Below are positions 9,335 to 17,309 of a stretch of 64,000 nucleotides of DNA, piece after piece. Source of the DNA: Agrobacterium larrymoorei (GTDB lineage Bacteria; Pseudomonadota; Alphaproteobacteria; Rhizobiales; Rhizobiaceae); NCBI RefSeq assembly GCF_030819275.1, contig NZ_JAUTBL010000001.1:922501-986500 (forward strand). The letters are read 5' to 3'. Below the pieces are notes generated by a model. The model made no database searches. It saw only the letters and a list, made by a program, of their open reading frames with translations, and had not been told where the DNA came from. The translations under genes and the position numbers were made by a program. Positions within the stretch are counted from its first letter, which is position 1. Each line of letters starts with the position of its first letter.

Positions 9335-9551
9335 CAAACAGAAGTCGATGCAAAAGGTTCACGTGCATCTCCCGAATTTCTCGATGCTTGATCGTCATAA
9401 CGCAAACCGACTCGGCGGGTGGAACTACTCTCCCTCAAGAGCAGTTTGCGCAGCGCTTCACACATCTTCCGGACCAGGACGCTGAAGCCCACCACTGGTC
9501 CTTTCGCCAGCTTTCACCGGCCAAAGCAGCGGCCACTTTTGGGATTGTCGC

Positions 9552-12080
9552 ATGAAATTTCCGACCGCCACCTATCGCCTGCAATTCCGTAACGGCATGA
9601 CGTTTGATCGCGCAAGCGCTCTCGTGCCCTATCTTAAAAAGCTCGGGATCAGCCATCTCTATGCGTCACCAATCTTCACGGCGACATCGGAATCCACGCA
9701 TGGCTACGATATCACCGACGCGAATGAGATCGATCCCGCGATCGGCGGCCGGGCTGGTTTCGACCGCATGGTCGAGGCGTTGAAGGATGCCGGGCTCGGT
9801 CTCATCCTCGATATCGTTCCCAATCATATGGCCGCATCGCTTGAGACGCCCTGGTGGAAAGATGTAATGGAGCATGGTGCGGAGAGCCGTTATGCCCGCC
9901 ATTTCGATGTCGACTGGTCGCGGCGCTTGACCTTACCGGTTCTCGGCGATGATTTTGACGCCGTTCTGGAAGCAGGCGATCTGGCCATCAAGTCCGATCC
10001 GAAGACTGGCAAGCCGGTCCTTGCCTATTTCGAATCTCTGTTTCCGCTCCACCCCTCAACATATGACGGGCGTGAGGCAGAGATTTTGAAGATTTCGGAT
10101 AAGGCTTCGGTGTCTGAGCTGCACGACCAACAGCCATACCGGCTGATGTCCTGGCGAGATGCGGCACGCGACCTCTCCTATCGGCGGTTCTTCGAGGTCA
10201 CCGGCCTTGCGGGCGTCCGGGTAGAAGACAAGGCGGTCTTCGAGGATAGTCATCGGCTGATCCTCGAACTTGTCCACAGCGGTGCCGTCCAAGGCCTGCG
10301 TCTTGACCACATCGATGGTCTTGCGGATCCCAAGGGCTATCTTGATTGGTTAAGAGAGGCCGTAGGACCGGACTGCTATATCGTCGTCGAGAAAATCTTA
10401 GGAGAAGGCGAACAACTCCCAGCCGATTGGCCGGTTTCTGGTACGACTGGCTACGAGTTCATTGCCGCCCTCAGCCATGCCTTGGTAGATGGCAAGAAAC
10501 TTGAGGTGTTGCAGTCCGCCTATGAAGCGCTCGGAGAAAACCGACGCGATGCGGAGGAGCAGTTGCGCGCAGCAAAGCTCCTGATGGTCAGCAGGAACTT
10601 CGAGGGTGAGGTCTCTGTCCTGGTGGCACTGGCAGCCAAGATTGCGGAGCAAGCAGGACGTCGCACTCCGGAAAGCGAACTGAAAGACGCGCTCAGCGAA
10701 ATGCTGATTGCCTTCACGGTCTACCGCACCTACGGAACGCCTGAGGGCTTGCGCGCGGACGACAAGGCCCTTCTGGACCAGGTTATCGAAGCCACTGGCG
10801 ACGCTGGCCATGCCGTCTCGATTGAGGCGCTTGCCTTGATCACCGGCATCCTCAAGGGTGAAGTGCCAAGCTCTGCAGAGCAGGATGCGGTGACCTTCCG
10901 CACCAAGTTCCAGCAGTTGACCGGACCGATCATGGCGAAGTCCATCGAGGATACGCTGTTTTTCCGCCACAACCTGCTGCTTGGCCTGAACGAGGTCGGC
11001 GCCGAGCCCATCCAGCCTGACTTCTCGCTCGATCATTTTCATGAGGAGATGCGCATCCGCAAGGAGCGGCAGCCGAAAGGGATTTCAGGCACCTCCACGC
11101 ATGACACGAAGCGCGGCGAAGATGCCAGAGCCCGCCTCTATGCTCTGTCGGAAGCACCTGACGTCTGGATTGCAGCCGTTGAGGACTGGCGTGAGACCAA
11201 CGCCAAGGCTGTTCGGCAGCTTCCAGATGGTCCGGCTCCGGAGCCTGAAGTCGAGTGGATGATTTACCAGGCGCTCGCCGGATTTCTCCCTCCTCGCTTA
11301 GATGCCGATGACGAGAAGACGTTCCAGCAGTTGAAGGATCGCTTCCTTACCTACCTGGAGAAAGCGCTGCGTGAGGCGAAACTCAGAACCGACTGGGGCG
11401 ACTCCAACGAGGCGTATGAAGAGGCTGTTCTCGGCTATGCCTCGCATCTCTTCTCGCTAGACAACCGAGACTTTCTCAAGGGCTTCGCCGAGACGATCAA
11501 ACCCTTCATCGAGGCCGGCCTTGCAAATAGCCTCACGCAGACGATCATCAAGCTCATGGCGCCTGGAATTCCTGACATCTATCAGGGCAGCGAAGGTTTC
11601 GATTTCAGCCTCGTCGATCCCGACAATCGCCGCGAACCAGATTATGATGCCCTGTCGAAACGCCTGGCAGAAGGCCGCAAGCCGGATGCAGCCGATGTCT
11701 CCGCTTGGTACGATGGTTCGGTCAAGCAGTCTGTCATCGCCACCCTGCTGCATCTGCGCCAGGCCGCTGCCGATCTTTTCAATGAAGGGGACTATGTGCC
11801 GCTTCGCGCGACGTCGCGCTCCGGCAACCTTGTGGCCTTCGCCAGAGTGCATGGTGAGCAAGCCGTGCTGGTTGTTGTCCCACGCTTCACGCTCGCACGG
11901 GGTGCGGATCAGGTTCTTCCGCCGACGCTTGGCGGCGGAGTGACCATGGAGCTTCCCGCCGAACTATCAGACAAGCGGTTCCAGAACGTGTGGACGGAGG
12001 ATCACATCGAAACAAGCCACGTGCTGGAACTGGACGCAACTGCCGAGGAGCAACCTTTCCTCGTTCTTAGAACGGCCTAA
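9552..12080 (+). CDS. treY: Malto-oligosyltrehalose synthase
   Basis: 842 residues, glycoside hydrolase family 13. The start MKFPTATYRLQFRNGMTF, then LYASPIFTATSESTHGYDITDANEIDPAIGG, LILDIVPNHMA, the nucleophile in LRLDHIDGLADPKGY, the acid Glu in YIVVEKILGEGE, and GTSTHDTKRGEDARAR are all TreY-specific. It converts the reducing-end alpha-1,4 bond of maltodextrins to alpha-1,1, making maltooligosyltrehalose for TreZ. Together they give a trehalose route from glycogen breakdown products, relevant to osmotic and desiccation stress. The ribosome site before 9552 is weak (GGGA). Two strong hairpins follow the stop at 12126-12159 and 12173-12197. Confidence 0.95.
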   Translation: MKFPTATYRLQFRNGMTFDRASALVPYLKKLGISHLYASPIFTATSESTHGYDITDANEIDPAIGGRAGFDRMVEALKDAGLGLILDIVPNHMAASLETPWWKDVMEHGAESRYARHFDVDWSRRLTLPVLGDDFDAVLEAGDLAIKSDPKTGKPVLAYFESLFPLHPSTYDGREAEILKISDKASVSELHDQQPYRLMSWRDAARDLSYRRFFEVTGLAGVRVEDKAVFEDSHRLILELVHSGAVQGLRLDHIDGLADPKGYLDWLREAVGPDCYIVVEKILGEGEQLPADWPVSGTTGYEFIAALSHALVDGKKLEVLQSAYEALGENRRDAEEQLRAAKLLMVSRNFEGEVSVLVALAAKIAEQAGRRTPESELKDALSEMLIAFTVYRTYGTPEGLRADDKALLDQVIEATGDAGHAVSIEALALITGILKGEVPSSAEQDAVTFRTKFQQLTGPIMAKSIEDTLFFRHNLLLGLNEVGAEPIQPDFSLDHFHEEMRIRKERQPKGISGTSTHDTKRGEDARARLYALSEAPDVWIAAVEDWRETNAKAVRQLPDGPAPEPEVEWMIYQALAGFLPPRLDADDEKTFQQLKDRFLTYLEKALREAKLRTDWGDSNEAYEEAVLGYASHLFSLDNRDFLKGFAETIKPFIEAGLANSLTQTIIKLMAPGIPDIYQGSEGFDFSLVDPDNRREPDYDALSKRLAEGRKPDAADVSAWYDGSVKQSVIATLLHLRQAAADLFNEGDYVPLRATSRSGNLVAFARVHGEQAVLVVVPRFTLARGADQVLPPTLGGGVTMELPAELSDKRFQNVWTEDHIETSHVLELDATAEEQPFLVLRTA

Positions 12081-12125
12081 TCGGCTAGACCGTTTCCTTG
12101 TTAAATGGAAACACGCCAAAGCTTA

Positions 12126-12159
12126 TTGCAGCTTCGGTCTTTCGATGCCGGAGCTGCAA
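12126..12159. repeat. Inverted repeat downstream of treY
   Basis: A 12-bp stem, TTGCAGCTTCGG against CCGGAGCTGCAA, with one mismatch and a 10-nt loop. It may be part of a dispersed palindromic element or a transcript end; it has no T-run. Confidence 0.6.
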
Positions 12160-12172
12160 CGATGATCAACGC

Positions 12173-12197
12173 CGCCAAAGCGAAAGACGCTTTGGCG
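12173..12197 (+). terminator. Probable terminator of treY
   Basis: Perfect 10-bp stem CGCCAAAGCG / CGCTTTGGCG with a 5-nt loop AAAGA, followed by CAAATGTTATTTTG. The downstream T-content is modest, so it could also be an mRNA-stabilising hairpin. Confidence 0.55.
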
Positions 12198-12308
12198 CAA
12201 ATGTTATTTTGCTAAAATACACGAAATCCGCAAATTTGACCTTGAACATGAAAGGCCGAGCTTTCAGAAGAAGCCGACGCGTGCAAGCGCGTGTTTGGAG
12301 ATCCCCTC

Positions 12309-13508
12309 ATGGCCAGAGTGACCAATCCCGGCTTCACCCCCGAAGTGACCACCTTTTCCATTATCGCGGCGGCAAGCTTCTGCCACATGCTGAACGACAT
12401 CATGCAGTCGCTGCTAACGTCGCTTTATCCGCTGCTGAAAGCCAATTATGCGCTCGACTTCGGACAGATCGGGCTTTTGACCTTCGCCTTCCAGGTGACG
12501 GCATCACTGTTGCAGCCAGCCGTCGGCGTCGCCACCGACAAATGGCCCATGCCGTTCTCGCTTCCAGCCGCGATGCTCTCCACCTGCACGGGCCTCATCA
12601 CTCTGGCCTATGCCCATAGTTTCCCTGTGCTGGTGCTCGGCGCCTGCCTGATCGGCATCGGCTCAGCGATCTTCCACCCTGAAGCATCCCGTGTGGCGCG
12701 CGTCGCCTCCGGCGGACGCCACGGTCTGGCGCAATCCTTCTTCCAGGTGGGCGGCAACACAGGTACGGCAATCGGACCATTGCTTGCGGCCTTCATCGTC
12801 ATCCCGAGGGGCCAGGAGGTCCTTAGCTGGTTTTCGATCATTGCGCTCACCGGCTTTGCCATCCTCTCATGGGTCAGCATCTGGTACAGCCGCCATCGGC
12901 GTAGTGCTGCTGGCAAGCGACCTGTCAGCCGCGAATTGCCGCTGCCGCGCAACAAGGTATTGATGACGCTTGCCGTTCTCGTGGTCTTGACTGCGACCAA
13001 AAACGCTTATCTTGCCAGCATTTCCAGCTACTTCACCTTCTTCACCATCGAGAAGTTCGGTGTTTCGGTGCAGAATGCGCAAATCCTGCTGTTCCTGTTC
13101 CTCGGCGCGTCTGCTGCGGGTGTATTCTTCGGCGGGCCTATCGGCGACCGGTTCGGCTCGCGCGTGGTTATATGGTTCTCGATCCTCGGCGTCATACCGT
13201 TCGCTCTGATCCTGCCCTATGCCAACCTCTTCTGGACGGCAGTTCTCGTGGTCGTCATCGGCTTCATCTTCTCGTCTGCGTTTTCCGCAATCGTCGTTTT
13301 CGCGCAGGAACTGGTACCCGGTCGCGTCGGGTTGATTGCCGGCATGTTCTTCGGCTTTGCCTTCGGCTTCGGGGGGATTGGTGCTGCGGTCCTTGGCGTC
13401 TTCGCCGATCGGCAGGGCATCGAGTTCGTCTATCAGGTTTGCTCGTATCTGCCTCTGCTGGGACTGCTGACGGTTCTTCTCCCGCAACTGCCTGGCCGCC
13501 GTATATAA
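12309..13508 (+). CDS. fsr: Fosmidomycin-resistance-type MFS exporter
   Basis: 399 residues and about 12 membrane segments. It follows E. coli Fsr along its length: ASFCHMLNDIMQSLLTSLYPLLKANYALDF, LLQPAVGVATDKWPMPFSLP, and GIGSAIFHPEASRVARVASGGRHGLAQSFFQVGGNTGTAIGPLLAA are family signatures. Members are proton-driven inner-membrane exporters; the natural substrate is not known. The ATG at 12309 has GGAG eight bases upstream and is preferred to an upstream GTG at 12291. A strong intrinsic terminator follows at 13514-13552, so the gene is transcribed alone. Confidence 0.88.
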   Translation: MARVTNPGFTPEVTTFSIIAAASFCHMLNDIMQSLLTSLYPLLKANYALDFGQIGLLTFAFQVTASLLQPAVGVATDKWPMPFSLPAAMLSTCTGLITLAYAHSFPVLVLGACLIGIGSAIFHPEASRVARVASGGRHGLAQSFFQVGGNTGTAIGPLLAAFIVIPRGQEVLSWFSIIALTGFAILSWVSIWYSRHRRSAAGKRPVSRELPLPRNKVLMTLAVLVVLTATKNAYLASISSYFTFFTIEKFGVSVQNAQILLFLFLGASAAGVFFGGPIGDRFGSRVVIWFSILGVIPFALILPYANLFWTAVLVVVIGFIFSSAFSAIVVFAQELVPGRVGLIAGMFFGFAFGFGGIGAAVLGVFADRQGIEFVYQVCSYLPLLGLLTVLLPQLPGRRI

Positions 13509-13513
13509 TGGAG

Positions 13514-13552
13514 AAGCGCCGCCCCCTCTATCGAAAGCGGGCGGCGCTTTGA
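13514..13552 (+). terminator. Rho-independent terminator after fsr
   Basis: Perfect 11-bp GC-rich stem AAGCGCCGCCC (13514-13524) / GGGCGGCGCTT (13539-13549) followed by T residues. It begins 5 bp after the fsr stop codon. Confidence 0.88.
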
Positions 13553-13850
13553 TAAACTCAAACATTGGTGGTTTTGCTTCAGCAGGGAGATCTGCCACCT
13601 TTTTCTTTTGCGATATCTCGTCCCCTACGGCGTTCACCGAAAATAGTCGCTCCCGAATCGATCAAGCGGTAGATGAAGGTTTGTGATCTTCCCCATTTTT
13701 TATCAGCAAACAGGCATGTAGATCGACACGATGTCATGGTTAATATTGTGTTGACGACTGCCCTTTTGTTTCCCCGCTTTGCGCCATTCCCTTGTCAGCA
13801 AGAAATTTGCCTGTAATGAAGCTTTAAAGGCCGGACTTGCGGGGAAATAA
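13553..13850. other. Intergenic region upstream of the hydratase gene
   Basis: About 300 bp. It contains GGTTAATATTGTGTTGACGAC near 13738-13754, a TTAA-N7-TTGAC arrangement that is only a near match to a CtrA box, and a TTGACG that could serve as a -35. No gene is supported. Confidence 0.45.
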
Positions 13851-14645
13851 ATGACGACGATCACGGAAGCGAATATCAGGCTCGGCATGGTTCTGGCTGA
13901 AGCTGAAGCACGACAGTCGTCCATCAGCGCCGAGAAGCTCGAAAGCCGAAACCTCATCCCTGCGACGATCGACACCGCCATGGCCGTCCAGGCGCTGGCG
14001 GTTGGCACGCTCGGCAAGGACGTGGCAGGCTGGAAGCTTGGTCTGAACAACGGTCGCCCGGTCGCAGCCCCCCTGCTCGATCTTTATGACGAGGTTCAGG
14101 ACAGCACGCTCACCGTTCCCAAGCCCGGCGCTGTCGGCATCGAAATCGAAGTGTGCTTCGTGCTTGCCGAGGATTTGCCCCTGCTGCCGCTCGGCGAAAG
14201 CTATACGCGCGAGATGATCCTGAAAGCGGTTGAATCCATCAACCTCGGGGCGGAGTTCGTGAGCTATCGTTTGACGGAAGAAAACCGCGTGCCGTTTCCG
14301 TTGTTCCTCGCCGACAGGCTCGCTAACCACTCCTTCGTCCTTGGACCGGCGATCGATTCGGCCATCATGGAGGCGCTTGCCCTTCAGGATCCGAGCCTGC
14401 CGCCGCTGATGGTCGAGGCGGAGGATGATGTTCTGTTCGGTGCCATACCGGTGCATCCGCAAATGGACCCGGTCGCACCTCTTCTCGCTTATGCCAACGC
14501 GCAGAACGATCACTTAGGCGGGCTTAAGCGTGGTCAGGTGATCACCACTGGCAGCTTGTGCGGTATGATCCGCCTTGGTGAAGCAACGCGGATCAGCGCT
14601 CGCTGGGAGGGGATCGGCGAAATGGACATCCAGATTCCTGGCTAA
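13851..14645 (+). CDS. 2-keto-4-pentenoate hydratase family protein (MhpD-like)
   Basis: 264 residues of the fumarylacetoacetase-like hydratase/decarboxylase family. Recognisable are GKDVAGWKLGLNNGRPVAAPLL, the metal-binding acidic stretch GAVGIEIEVCFVLAEDLP, the AVESINLGAEFVSYRL segment and the C-terminal GQVITTGSLCGMI. Family members add water to 2-hydroxypenta-2,4-dienoate or decarboxylate 4-oxalocrotonate during meta-cleavage of aromatics. No ring-cleavage or aldolase partner is nearby, so the physiological substrate is open. GGGGAAA precedes the ATG. It converges on the ureidoglycine aminohydrolase gene with a shared hairpin between them. Confidence 0.8.
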   Translation: MTTITEANIRLGMVLAEAEARQSSISAEKLESRNLIPATIDTAMAVQALAVGTLGKDVAGWKLGLNNGRPVAAPLLDLYDEVQDSTLTVPKPGAVGIEIEVCFVLAEDLPLLPLGESYTREMILKAVESINLGAEFVSYRLTEENRVPFPLFLADRLANHSFVLGPAIDSAIMEALALQDPSLPPLMVEAEDDVLFGAIPVHPQMDPVAPLLAYANAQNDHLGGLKRGQVITTGSLCGMIRLGEATRISARWEGIGEMDIQIPG

Positions 14646-14716
14646 AACTTCTATAGCATCGGCCAAAAATGACAGACGAGTTCGGGAAAGCACAAGGCCC
14701 TCACTCAAAGCAGATA

Positions 14717-14745
14717 GAGCGCACCCGTTTTGGTTGGGCGCGCTC
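14717..14745. terminator. Hairpin between convergent genes
   Basis: GAGCGC (14717-14722) pairs with GCGCTC (14740-14745), with an inner CCC/GGG. It lies between the ends of the hydratase gene (plus) and the ureidoglycine aminohydrolase gene (minus) and may serve both; there is no long T-run. Confidence 0.5.
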
Positions 14746-14797
14746 CTCAGCACTTGACCTCAAGCGTCGTCATTGAATTTCAGGACGATGCCGTGGC

Positions 14798-15619
14798 CTA
14801 CCACAGCTTTACGTGGCGGTTGACATCCTTGTAGAGAAGATAGCGGAAACGTCCTGGGCCGCCAGCGTAGCAGGCCTGCGGGCAATAGGCACGCAGCCAC
14901 ATGAAGTCACCTGCTTCGACTTCCACCCAATCATTGTTAAGGCGATAGGCAGCTTTGCCTTCGAGTACAAAGAGGCCGTGCTCCATGACATGGGTTTCCA
15001 TGAAAGGGATGGTAGCGCCCGGTTCGAAGGTGACGATGTTGAGATGCATGTCGTAACGGTCATCCGCCGGATCGATGAAGCGGGTGGTCGCCCACTTGCC
15101 TTCTGTGTCCGGCATGGCGGAGAGTTCATGCTCGTCTTCATGCGTGAAGATGGCCGGCGGCAACTCGAGACCTTCGACCTTGTCGAACACCTTGCGAACC
15201 CAGTGAAATTTCGCAGCCGAGCCGCCCTTGGCCCGCAGCGACCACTCGCTTCCCGCCGGAATGTAGGCGAAAGAGCCCGAGCGAAGAGCGTGCTCTTGGC
15301 CCTGGTAGGTGATCGTCATCTCGCCATCGACCATGAAAATTGCGGCTTGAGCGCGGGTGTCGGGCTCCGGCTTGTCGCTCCCACCACCCGGCTGCACTTC
15401 CATGATATATTGCGCGAAGGTCTCTGAGAATCCCGTCATCGGCCGGGCGATGATCCAGGCGCGCGTATCGGTCCAATGCGGCAACACGCTGGTGACGATG
15501 TCGGACATGACCCGCTTGGGAATGACCGCATAGGCGGTGGTAAACACCGCTTTGCTGGAAAGCAGCTCCGTCTGCCCTGGCAACCCGCCAAAATCAGAGT
15601 AGTAACGCTTCTTTTCCAT
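14798..15619 (-). CDS. (S)-ureidoglycine aminohydrolase, bicupin
   Basis: 273 residues with two cupin domains. The C-terminal cupin has METHVMEHGLFVLEGKA, an E-x-H-x3-H set, followed 34 residues after the second His by the Gln of CPQACYAGG, which reproduces the manganese ligand spacing of plant ureidoglycine aminohydrolase. The enzyme releases ammonia from (S)-ureidoglycine to give ureidoglycolate in allantoin/purine catabolism. Two ATG codons lie next to each other (15622 and 15619); GGAG is six bases before the second, so I chose that. No other purine-catabolism gene is close, which makes it an orphan here. Copy D of the two-hairpin repeat lies about 55 bp upstream. Confidence 0.88.
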   Translation of the reverse strand: MEKKRYYSDFGGLPGQTELLSSKAVFTTAYAVIPKRVMSDIVTSVLPHWTDTRAWIIARPMTGFSETFAQYIMEVQPGGGSDKPEPDTRAQAAIFMVDGEMTITYQGQEHALRSGSFAYIPAGSEWSLRAKGGSAAKFHWVRKVFDKVEGLELPPAIFTHEDEHELSAMPDTEGKWATTRFIDPADDRYDMHLNIVTFEPGATIPFMETHVMEHGLFVLEGKAAYRLNNDWVEVEAGDFMWLRAYCPQACYAGGPGRFRYLLYKDVNRHVKLW

Positions 15620-15674
15620 CATGCACTCCAAGCTTCCAAAATCGAGCCACAAGCATCGCGTGGCCTGTTCGCAG

Positions 15675-15785
15675 CTAAAGCGCCGTGCGTCCTACTGGAC
15701 GTACAAAGGACGCTTTACCTTAAAATCTACGCATCGTTCTTATCCGAAAATCGATTCCGATTTTCGGATAAGAACGATGCTGTAG
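15675..15785 (-). repeat. Two-hairpin rhizobial intergenic repeat, copy D
   Basis: About 111 bp in the opposite orientation to copy A: the GCCGTGCGTCC / GGACG half comes first, then CTACGCATCGTTCTTA, then CCGAAAATCGATTCCGATTTTCGG at 15744-15767. It lies between the start of the ureidoglycine aminohydrolase gene and the end of the methyltransferase gene. Confidence 0.85.
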
Positions 15786-15902
15786 GCTTACCCCGCAATC
15801 ATTCCACTCGCCAGAGCGATTTCCTGACTTCTCCGATTTTTTGAAGCGCCGAGATCGATTTGGGTAATGGCTACAGGAGGCACACGGCACTCTGATGCTA
15901 GA

Positions 15903-15933
15903 GCATCGACGCGCAATCTCTGTTCGTCGATGC
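15903..15933 (-). terminator. Hairpin downstream of the methyltransferase gene
   Basis: GCATCGACG (15903-15911) and CGTCGATGC (15925-15933) form a perfect 9-bp stem 18 bp after the stop of the minus-strand methyltransferase gene. No T-run is obvious, so terminator function is tentative. Confidence 0.5.
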
Positions 15934-15950
15934 AACACAGCAGAGAAGAC

Positions 15951-16997
15951 TTAGAGCTTCCTGATGACACCATAGACGATGTTGTGGTTCTGCCCATGAA
16001 AGACCTCGCTTTCAGCAAGGGATGGAGCAATGCTGGCATTGATGATCTTCCACATATCCGCCTTGCTGCGCAAAAGCAGCGTCCAGTTCATGAAGGATTC
16101 CATATAGCCATCGACGGCAATATCTTCGGCGAAGTTGGCAAAGAGGAAGGTACCGCCGGGCTTCAACATATCGAGGCATCGCCTCGTCAGCTTGATCGCA
16201 ACCTTGTCCGTCAGATAATCATAGAGACCTGCGGCATAGACAAAGTCGAATTGTCCAAGATCGTGGGAGCGAGCAAGAAGATCTTTGACCGAACCATCGA
16301 CAGATTCGACGCTGGTGCCGGCAAAGTCGCGCGCAATGGAGCCGATGCTCAACGGGTCCTGATCGAGAGCAACCCAACGCTTGATGCCATTTGAAGCGAG
16401 GGCCTGCGAGCGGTTTGCTTCACGCAAGTGACCCGCCGCGATGGTGAGAATCTCGGTCTCCGGCCCCTTTTCCTGCGCAATGTCATCGACGTAACGCGTC
16501 AGGATATCGCGCCGTTCGCGCACTGCGACGGAGGACGAAGCTTCGCGGGTATAATCGTAAAGGGCAGTGCCCAGGGGAGAGGCAGCTTGGATGCGGTCCG
16601 CGACGCTGGCGTGACCGTAGATAAAATCCAGTAGTTGCGCATCGCCGGAGTAGCCACGCGGTTTTTCAAAGGACCACTTCGTAAAGGGATCCTCCAGAAA
16701 GTAGTCGGCAACAGGATGCTGTTGGATCAGCGGCAGAACTCCCATCCACACGCTATAGTCGTATTTTCTTCGCATTTGGTGGAGCCTACCCGCAACCGAG
16801 TGTATAATGGTTGCAGGCGCTGCATTGGCAAGAAACTGTTGGTGTGCCAGGTTGAGAATAAGCGCCACTTCTGCTTCCGCAACGGCAAGATCACGCTGCG
16901 AGTTGCTGTCATTCTGCGTCAGTAATTCGTTGGAAACTGAATCCGGCGTGACCAAGCTCTGTCCGTCCAGCACGATCCTATTGTTTCGAGCCACCAC
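15951..16997 (-). CDS. Class I SAM-dependent methyltransferase, substrate unknown
   Basis: 348 residues. The C-terminal half is a Rossmann methyltransferase: ETEILTIAAGHLREANRS (SAM-binding loop), KRWVALDQDP (acidic end of strand 2), GQFDFVYAAGLYDYL and CLDMLKPGGTFLFANF. The N-terminal half is helical and includes FEKPRGYSGDAQLLDFIYGH, a motif I associate with the PhcB-like methyltransferases that act on fatty-acyl signals; this is a weak recollection, not a proof. A GTG start at 16997 has GGGGA upstream. The gene is divergent from a GGDEF-EAL gene, and its upstream region has TTAA half-sites spaced like CtrA boxes, so it may be cell-cycle or c-di-GMP related. Confidence 0.8.
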   Translation of the reverse strand: MVARNNRIVLDGQSLVTPDSVSNELLTQNDSNSQRDLAVAEAEVALILNLAHQQFLANAAPATIIHSVAGRLHQMRRKYDYSVWMGVLPLIQQHPVADYFLEDPFTKWSFEKPRGYSGDAQLLDFIYGHASVADRIQAASPLGTALYDYTREASSSVAVRERRDILTRYVDDIAQEKGPETEILTIAAGHLREANRSQALASNGIKRWVALDQDPLSIGSIARDFAGTSVESVDGSVKDLLARSHDLGQFDFVYAAGLYDYLTDKVAIKLTRRCLDMLKPGGTFLFANFAEDIAVDGYMESFMNWTLLLRSKADMWKIINASIAPSLAESEVFHGQNHNIVYGVIRKL

Positions 16998-17008
16998 TAA
17001 ATCCCCTT

Positions 17009-17034
17009 TTAAGCCACTGTTAATCCTAGGTTAA
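17009..17034 (-). promoter_or_regulatory. Tandem CtrA-like sites (three TTAA half-sites, 7-bp spacing)
   Basis: On the plus strand the sequence is TTAA-GCCACTG-TTAA-TCCTAGG-TTAA. On the minus strand the first pair reads TTAA-CCTAGGA-TTAAC, a perfect match to the CtrA consensus TTAA-N7-TTAAC, and the second pair overlaps it by one half-site. The block lies 12-37 bp upstream of the methyltransferase GTG, where it could cover or abut its promoter, and about 275 bp from the GGDEF-EAL start. Binding is inferred from the consensus only. Confidence 0.6.
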
Positions 17035-17309
17035 TCGATGACCATGCCGCTCAGGGCCAGCGATTGAATAACTAGGGAAGAGGAATTCGTTTCTAGGCCT
17101 TAACTATTAAGGTATGACTAATGGCTAAAATTACGGGAGTAAGATTCAAAGAAACTTAATCGGCATGCGAGTATGATCATTGGGCAAACTTCCCCTGTTT
17201 CCGCCAAAGGAGAGCTCGGACGCAAAGGGGATGGAGCAGATCGTGCATTGAAATTTATGAGGCGAGTATGATCGCTCGCCGAAAATTCGTACAACCTTTA
17301 GGAATGTGC
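17035..17309. other. Remainder of the methyltransferase / GGDEF-EAL intergenic region
   Basis: Contains a 12-nt direct repeat, GCGAGTATGATC, at 17167-17178 and 17262-17273. The second copy is part of a stem GGCGAG-N8-CTCGCC (17261-17280) about 30 nt before the chosen GGDEF-EAL start, so it could form in the leader RNA. No small gene is supported. Confidence 0.6.

Noticed and set aside
13738..13754. TTAA-N7-TTGAC upstream of the hydratase as a CtrA box
   Set aside because: Second half-site has a mismatch and nothing else supports it; recorded only in the intergenic note.
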